A DNA stretch of 64,000 nucleotides, taken from Balanoglossus misakiensis (taxonomy: Eukaryota; Hemichordata). The notes beneath the pieces are model-generated. The model saw only the letters and a list, made by a program, of their open reading frames with translations, did no database searches and was not told where the DNA came from. Shown here one piece after another: positions 57,624 through 64,000 of the stretch. The translations under genes and the position numbers were made by a program. The DNA lies in NCBI GenBank assembly GCA_040954595.2, contig CM082595.2, forward strand, positions 7,998,001 through 8,062,000, read 5' to 3'. Positions within the stretch are counted from its first letter, which is position 1; the number at the start of each line of letters is the position of its first letter.

Positions 57624-60221
57624 TAGTGGAGCGGCCAAACCCCAATTTTCATCGCGATTGTGCATTTTGTGATAAAAACACCAAACTTGGCTCAGATGTG
57701 TGTTACTGTGTACTAAGCAAATTCAGATAGCGAGCCACTTAATATCTGTTAACGGGTAGCCATGGCAACCATTTTTCAAAATGGCCGCCACTACATTAAT
57801 CTTTCACACAAAATAACGACTAAAGAACACCAAGGTACTTTCAGATTATGATATTTGAAACCAGAAACTATAGAAAGGGTATTTGTGGTCACCGAAATAG
57901 TTCTGAATATAGAATAAAGGATAAAACACAGTTTAACGTCTACAGTACAGCGGCATAACAAATCGATTGTGCATTTTGTGATACAAGCACCAAACTTGGC
58001 TATGTGCATTAATGTGTACTAAACAAATTCAGATAGTGAGCCACAATATCTGTTGATGAGTTTCCATGGCAACTATTTTTTCATTTTTTCAAAATGGCCG
58101 CCAATACAGATAATCTCACCCACAAAATAACAATTATAAAACTCCAAAATAAATTCATATTACAAAATTTGAAACAAGAAACTGCTCAAAGAGTAATTTC
58201 TAAAATTTTTATCATCACTAAACTAGTTAAAGGGGTAAATACAGGATCGAGATTCAGTCGCTAAAGAAATTCAAGTTTGGTAATAACCACGATTACAACA
58301 AACTTAGTTAAAACACTGTATAACCATAGATATATTATAATAGTGACCTGGCATAAACAACATTTTCATAAAATTTGGGCATTTTGTGATAAAAGTTTAA
58401 CAGGTAAACCTCAGTTGATTCGTTATTTTCCCCATAAAAATATCTTTCATGAACAAAATTCCAAATTTAGTCAACCCAGGAAAAAACGGCATCTTGTTTC
58501 TCAACTTTATAAATTGATCTGACCAGTTTGAATCAGTGCAGAATCTAGCTTTTCTATTTTAGCTTCATCAAATGATTCATGCAAATAAAGAATCACTTCC
58601 CCATAAAATGATGGCAGAAAGCCAGTATCATGACAGTCGATTGGTTTGTTAAAGTTACTATAGAAACTAACTATGTCTAGGTTGTATGTACATAGATAGA
58701 TGTTAGGAATCAAAATCAAAATCTGTTTCAAACTTTTCATCCAATACTTGTCCTTCGGAAAGCGTTTTGATGAAGTCGCTTGAAGTGCTTTGTATTGCTC
58801 ATGTTATCGATAATTTTAATCGCACCTTGATGATAGTCAGCAGTTCTATTTTGACATGTTATTTTGTGTTTTTTGAAACCCCAAAATCAAAGAATAAAAT
58901 GATAAAGTGAAAATAAGCTTCAAAACACCAAAAGTCTTCAGGATCACAGCTTTTCTGTAAAGAGTAAGATTTCGCTTACTTCATGCTATTAAATGAAATG
59001 AAGTTTTCCTAATATCTCTTGCAAAGTCGGATCTTTACACATTGAGATATTAGAATGAAAGTACATTCCAAGTGACTTGTTGGGAGCATTGGGCCACCTA
59101 ATCCCAGAAAATTGCAATAATACCTGTTTTTCCATTTACCAATCTAAAGGCCAACTGCTTGTATCTTTAGTTGGGTTTCTATAATTAACACACATTTTTG
59201 ACAATATTTATGGCATGATGAACACTATTCTCGACAAATAAAATAATGTTGTGTCCCCCGGTGTAATTTTTATGAGTTTGGAATCATAGACATCATTTAT
59301 CTTTTGGTCAACTCTGTTAACAGTCGCCAAAATTGCTGGAGTCGAACTGATACATGATCTAAAGTATCAAGACATATGGTCGATTATTAACGTTTCAGCA
59401 ATTCGACTTAAGTTTCTTTAATTTCCTATGGCATTTTGACAAACATCAACGCCCTGAAAAAACGTTGTCAACGCTGCGGTCGCGATTGTGGTCGAAACAA
59501 AGCCAACATTTTCGCATGGTTTGTTACCCGGGGTCCATTTAGATTGCATTGCGTTTGAGGCCCTATGTGTATGTCTGTCGACCAATAAACGCGACGACCG
59601 TGGACTCAGTTTGGATCAACGTCTATTTCGGGCAGTGGACTCTCAGTTGATAAGGAAATTTTACCAGTCACGAGTAAGCTAAGCCCGCATCCGTGTGCAA
59701 TTCGAATATATCGGTGATCTGTTAATATGATTATCATTGGCTAAGGTGGTAAACTGTTGTGATTCATATGACGTGTAATTTATGTACTGCAAGTTAAATA
59801 TCGCAATTAGCCTAATGTTTGACGATAGACAGTATGGTTTCACTTCTAGAGGAGCACCTATTAATCCGAGAACAAAGGGATTAAAAGTTGCGCCTTTAAA
59901 TTGTGTTTTGATAACTTACTTACCCCTATAAGTAGTTTAGTAACCATAATATCTTTGCAAATCATTCTTTACACAGTTCCTTGTATCAAATATAGTAATC
60001 TAAATTTATTTTGGTGTTTACAGTTGTTATTTGGTGGGTGAAATTATCTGTATTGGTGGCCATTTTGAAAAATCGGTTGCCATGGAAACTCATCAACAGA
60101 TATTTAGTGGCTCGCTATCTGAATTTGTTTACTTCACATTAACACACATCTGAGCCAAGTTTGATGCTTTTATCACAAAATGCACAATCGCTATGAAAAT
60201 TAGGGTTTGGCCGCTCCACTA
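57624..60221. mobile_element. 2.6-kb element with about 170-bp inverted termini
   Basis: 57624-57795 (starting TAGTGGAGCGGCCAAACCCC) matches the reverse complement of 60050-60221. TAT flanks both ends. Part of the terminus is repeated directly at about 57961-58110 (GCACCAAACTTGGCT, AAATTCAGATAGTGAGCCAC, AAAATGGCCGCC). The interior has short frames only and no recognisable transposase, so it seems non-autonomous. Confidence 0.8.
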
Positions 60222-60324
60222 TATTAGCCATTGATCTGGGAAAGTTACAAAAATGTGTTGTCCAAGCACGTTGAAGGTACAAGTGGTTTTTACACTAGCT
60301 ATGAAGGCATTTTATTAAAATTAT

Positions 60325-61330
60325 TAGGTCCCGTTTGGTATATGTATTTATACCATGGGACCTTACAGGATCAGTTGCACCTGTATGTATGGATGTCTGT
60401 ATGGATGTTTGTCTGTATGTCCATCAACATCAAACATTTGGAAACTACTGGCGTGTGACCTTGATATTTAGTGTGGAGATGCAGGCAAGGCAGTAGGGGG
60501 GAGTTTGTCTAAATGAAGTTGTCATTGCCAAAATATGCAAGTGAGCTGGGAAAGTGTCAAATTTGTCAAAACTGAGGAACTCAAAAACTACTGGGTAAAT
60601 TGCTTTAAAAATTGAAAATTGATATGCATGTACCTTATAGTAACCTCACACAGCCCTTTATGTTGTCAGCTTATGTGAATTTCCAATGTTTATGCATTTT
60701 TTGTCTCCACATTATCGGTAAAAAATCTACTTTTCTGGAATTGATCAGCTGACTTGTTTGAAATTTAGTATGAAGCTTCGCAGGTGATCTGAGTTACCAT
60801 AGTTTTGATTAAAGTGTTGCAAAATTTGTGTATTTTAATTGTGTAGCAATTTTTAGGTCCCATGGCATTTGGTTTGTGTATATATATATATACGATTGGG
60901 ACCTTATGGAATGACTTGCATCTGTATGTATGGATGAACGGATGAAAACTGCTGTGCATATCACTTCCATATTTAGTGTGTAGATGAAGGCCGGGCTGTA
61001 GATGGGATTTTGTTCAAATGAGGTTGCCATTGCCAAAAGTATTACCTGTGAAAATGTGAAATTGGTCAAAAGTCAGAAACTCAGCAACCACTGGTCAGAT
61101 TGATCTGAAAACTTGTATGTCAATAAACCCCATACAGTCCTGTATGCTTTGAGCTAATATTATGAATTTTCTAATGTTTATTAATTTTTTGTCTTTTTCC
61201 AAATTATTGGTAAAAAAATCTTCACTTCTGAAAGCGATAGTCCGACTCCTTCGAAATTTAGTATGAAGCTTCCTATAGGTGGTCCGAGTTACCATATTTT
61301 TTGTTCAGATTGTTGTAAAATAGGCATATT
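60325..61330. repeat. Diverged tandem duplication, period about 500 bp
   Basis: Paired landmarks: AGGTCCCGTTTGG...GGGACCTTA at 60326 and AGGTCCCATGG...GGGACCTTA at 60855; TTTAGTGTGGAGATG near 60467 and TTTAGTGTGTAGATG near 60974; AAATTTAGTATGAAGCTTC near 60762 and 61255. AGGTCCC and GGGACCT within each unit form a short inverted pair around a TATA-rich stretch. Fragments continue to about 61700. Confidence 0.7.
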
Positions 61331-61916
61331 TATAATTTTGAGCAATTATGCCAATTTTGGTCAGAATGCTTTGCAATTTGGTAGGCAGATTCCCAGGGGT
61401 AACCCAAGTGAGATGTCTTAAAAATGGTTAAAACTTCATCTTTGTCTTATTTGGAGATATTTTATGCAATCTTTGTCAAAAACTGTTTTCTCTGAAAACG
61501 TTCAAACCGTTGTCTGGTTGCTTTGAACTTTGGCAGGAATGTTCCTTGTAGTGATTGAAGTAAGATGGTGTACAATTATAGTGATTTTTGCATATTTGTG
61601 TTTTTGCCACTTTTGAACAAATGTGTTTTTCTTTGAAACTGCTTTTTTGATGGCTTTGAAATATGGTAGGAAAATTCCTAGGGGTAACCCAAATTTTTTT
61701 TCTGATTGCTTTAGAAGTTGGTTTACAATTTCATAACACATGTACCTGTATGTGCGACTTTTATTAAAGTCTGGTTTTTAATATTTAGGTAGTTTTGTTG
61801 TAATTTCTTTGTTTTTGGATAGCAAATCTTCTCTTGAACCAATTGCCCAGTTTCTTTGAAAGTTACTGTTAACAAGGTGAGTTGGTACACCCAACTTAGA
61901 CTTTTACATCCAACTT
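61331..61916. other. Degenerate continuation of the repeat, otherwise unassigned
   Basis: Contains recurring phrases such as GGGGTAACCCAA and GCTTTGAAATTTGGTAGG at irregular spacing; no gene. Confidence 0.4.
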
Positions 61917-61964
61917 AGAGCTACTATGACTGGTTACTAACTTCTAGGTCTATTTGATTCTCAG

Positions 61965-62039
61965 ATGCTGCCTGAGATTGCCTGCATTTCAACTCAGGAT
62001 TCTCTTCCTCGTCTGGGGCGAGTTTAAGACCGCTCAATG
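61965..62039 (+). other. Exon-like segment 1, copy B
   Basis: Same length and borders as 55591-55665 (TTCTCAG before, GTAAGC after). Reads CCLRLPAFQLRILFLVWGEF then KTAQ in the phase that joins the next piece. The donor is better than in copy A. Confidence 0.35.
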
Positions 62040-63221
62040 GTAAGCATGACTTGCTATATATTTGCTTTTATCGGGCGTTGCAACCGAAGCAATAGGAAGC
62101 AATTTGTATGTCTACGAACTAATTTACACATTCCAGTTATCAATACTTTTTTTTCCCTTCGAATTCTGGCCTCGATTGCCTGTGATATGATCGTGATGAC
62201 ATGAATTAAATGGTCAAGTTCAAATCTTCATGTGATGCATAAATTAAATTTGGATGCATTTCCTTAACCATATAGCTAGAAATTACTCCCATATCAATAC
62301 ACAGGGAGATACCGTAACTTTGGCTGAAAGTGTGCTAGTCCAACACCATGCTTAATCAAACTGGCTAAGAGATCTATTATTATGTATAGACACATGAAGG
62401 AAAGTAATGTTGTTTAGAGTGAAATAAAACAATACCTTAGGCCGCAAAGAAAAATATAAATCATGACACAAACAGGCTGGATTTTTTTTTCAAAAATGTG
62501 TGCGTAAGATCACATTGGCTGATGGTGACCAAAGCCAGAGAAGCGCAGTCCTGAATTCGGAAATCTGATCAGTACCAGAAACTTGCTCAAAGCTACTAAA
62601 TGCACAAAAAGTTTTGAGAATCTTTATAAAGATAAAAAATCACCAAGCGACTATTGGGCTTGTCTGTGTTCAATATGTCTTCCCTGGTAACAACATCTAC
62701 TTCCGCCACCACGCCATGAGATATACTGACAGCCACGTTTGAAACATTTTAGTATACTGATATTTAAAGTTTAAATTTTAAGGCTTACTTTTCTATACTT
62801 AAATAAATGTTTTATAATTGCCAACAATGTACATTCTTATGCTAATCAGTTGTATGAAAAGTGAGATGGATCAAATGCAAGTTTCATTTTCACAACAAAC
62901 AAAGAAATCATTGTACAGTGTTACATAGATGTCAAAGTGCGTGTACACCTTCTGTCATTTACAGAATCTGATATCATGTCAGTTTCAGTTGTCACCTAAT
63001 TGCAATGTTTGGGGTATATACCCATGTGGACCACTTTACTGCAGTACTGATGTAAATGGAGTTTTAAGATCGACGTATTCCACTGTTGTACATTATCGCA
63101 GCACAGTCTGACCGTACATTATACCATGTTTTGCATATTTTCACTAATTAGTATGGCCCACATAATTCTAAAACAAAGTTGATTGGTTACTAATTAATAT
63201 TTGCATATATTTGATTCACAG

Positions 63222-63294
63222 TCTTAAACACAGCATTTCAACGTATGCCGGAGGAGGAAGAGAATACCTAGGCCTTTTCCAAGACCGCTTTCCG
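63222..63294 (+). other. Exon-like segment 2, copy B
   Basis: Same length and borders as 56239-56311, reading CLKHSISTYAGGGREYLGL then FQDRFP. The intron between the pieces is about 1.18 kb here because of the extra block, against 0.57 kb in copy A. Confidence 0.35.
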
Positions 63295-64000
63295 GTAAGC
63301 ACAACTTGCTGTATACATGCTCCATAGCTTGTTTGTAAATGCTACCTTTTCCCATCAAACAGTGAAGTCGCCCTTTCAAAATTATGGTGGTGGCAAGCCA
63401 CAATCGGTTATCATGGAGAGTCCCATAAACTTACCAGCCCACGCTAGCCATGACTTTACAAATGTTTCCCGTCATACAGTGCAGAACATTCTGGCTGCCT
63501 TAAATAGGTTTTCACTATGTGCTAGGGGGTCAAATCACATTGCATTCTGGGCGAAAAGTCCACAACCCACTGTAGTAAGAGATGGAAGAAATGATACATT
63601 TTTTGTATTTCATGCTTTGGTCAAACATGTCGTTCTCTGTAGTTAGCATATTAAACTCATTAAACTTTTTTCACATTTTGTTATTTTTTCTGTTAAAAAG
63701 TTCAAGAATGACCCATTATCACTTTAGCTTATGAACTCCCATTTCTTTAACATGGCAAAAATCGGCCATCTTGAAATTGTCGACAATATGAGATTTTCAT
63801 CACTCACTTAGGGTAGCTTAAAACGTATTTCAGGGGAGAATTGTATAGGCATGACTTGGTCTGTAAATTTGATGAAATACCTACCTGCAAATTGTTCACA
63901 AGCAGCTGACTGTACTGAAAGACTGGAAGTGTTGTGTACTTATTTTACATATTCAATATTTGTAATTAGACCATGTCATGTATATCTTGGGGATTGCTCG

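Larger units (their letters stand above)
61917..64000 (+). repeat. Duplicated segment, copy B (runs off the window)
   Basis: Second copy of 55543-57249, carrying both exon-like pieces, an extra block of about 630 bases at 62485-63117, and the dispersed repeat at 63483-63832. Similarity continues to the final base, so the duplication extends beyond the window. Confidence 0.92.

Overview
This is eukaryotic nuclear DNA, AT-rich (roughly 60-65% A+T by eye), with small exons bounded by canonical splice signals and very dense repeats. The mix (Rex1-like and CR1-like LINEs, a Tc1/mariner relic, a Copia LTR element, hAT-like and TTAA-flanked non-autonomous elements, long foldbacks, tetranucleotide arrays and scattered TAGGCCTA motifs) suggests a marine invertebrate, perhaps a non-vertebrate deuterostome (cephalochordate, hemichordate or echinoderm). 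That placement is inference. No bacterial, viral-genome or CRISPR features were seen.

Layout. 1-5.1 kb: a tetranucleotide array, a tiny LINE relic and otherwise unassigned DNA. 5.1-13.1 kb: the one host gene I can reconstruct, on the + strand, with seven phase-compatible exons encoding a single-pass membrane protein with a long coiled-coil tail. It has a second phase-compatible terminal exon that would add another hydrophobic segment. Its introns carry a small MITE, a foldback hairpin and a 430-bp ATGT-type array. 14.9-19.8 kb: a structurally complete Copia retrotransposon with identical-looking 151-bp LTRs, a 5-bp target duplication and one uninterrupted 1453-residue Gag-Pol frame. 20-24 kb: a LINE relic and a deleted Tc1-like element. 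25.4-29.5 kb: a large foldback. 30-35 kb: a coding relic of unknown family, tetranucleotide arrays, a TTAA-flanked element and a Rex1-like LINE relic. 36-48.5 kb: non-autonomous DNA elements, G/C-run elements and a CR1-like LINE whose reverse transcriptase region is split by a TTAA-flanked element. 49.6-54.5 kb: three tandem 1.64-kb units whose middle copy is a hybrid of the outer two. 54.5-64 kb: a 414-bp foldback with a 7-bp target duplication, two copies of a roughly 1.7-2.1-kb segment carrying an exon-like pair, and a 2.6-kb element with long inverted termini.

The window is therefore one small gene in a transposon-rich neighbourhood. The most informative items are the orphan membrane/coiled-coil gene with alternative ends, the apparently young Copia element, the mosaic tandem array and the nested TTAA element. 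Boundaries were read by eye without alignment software, so identities are approximate.
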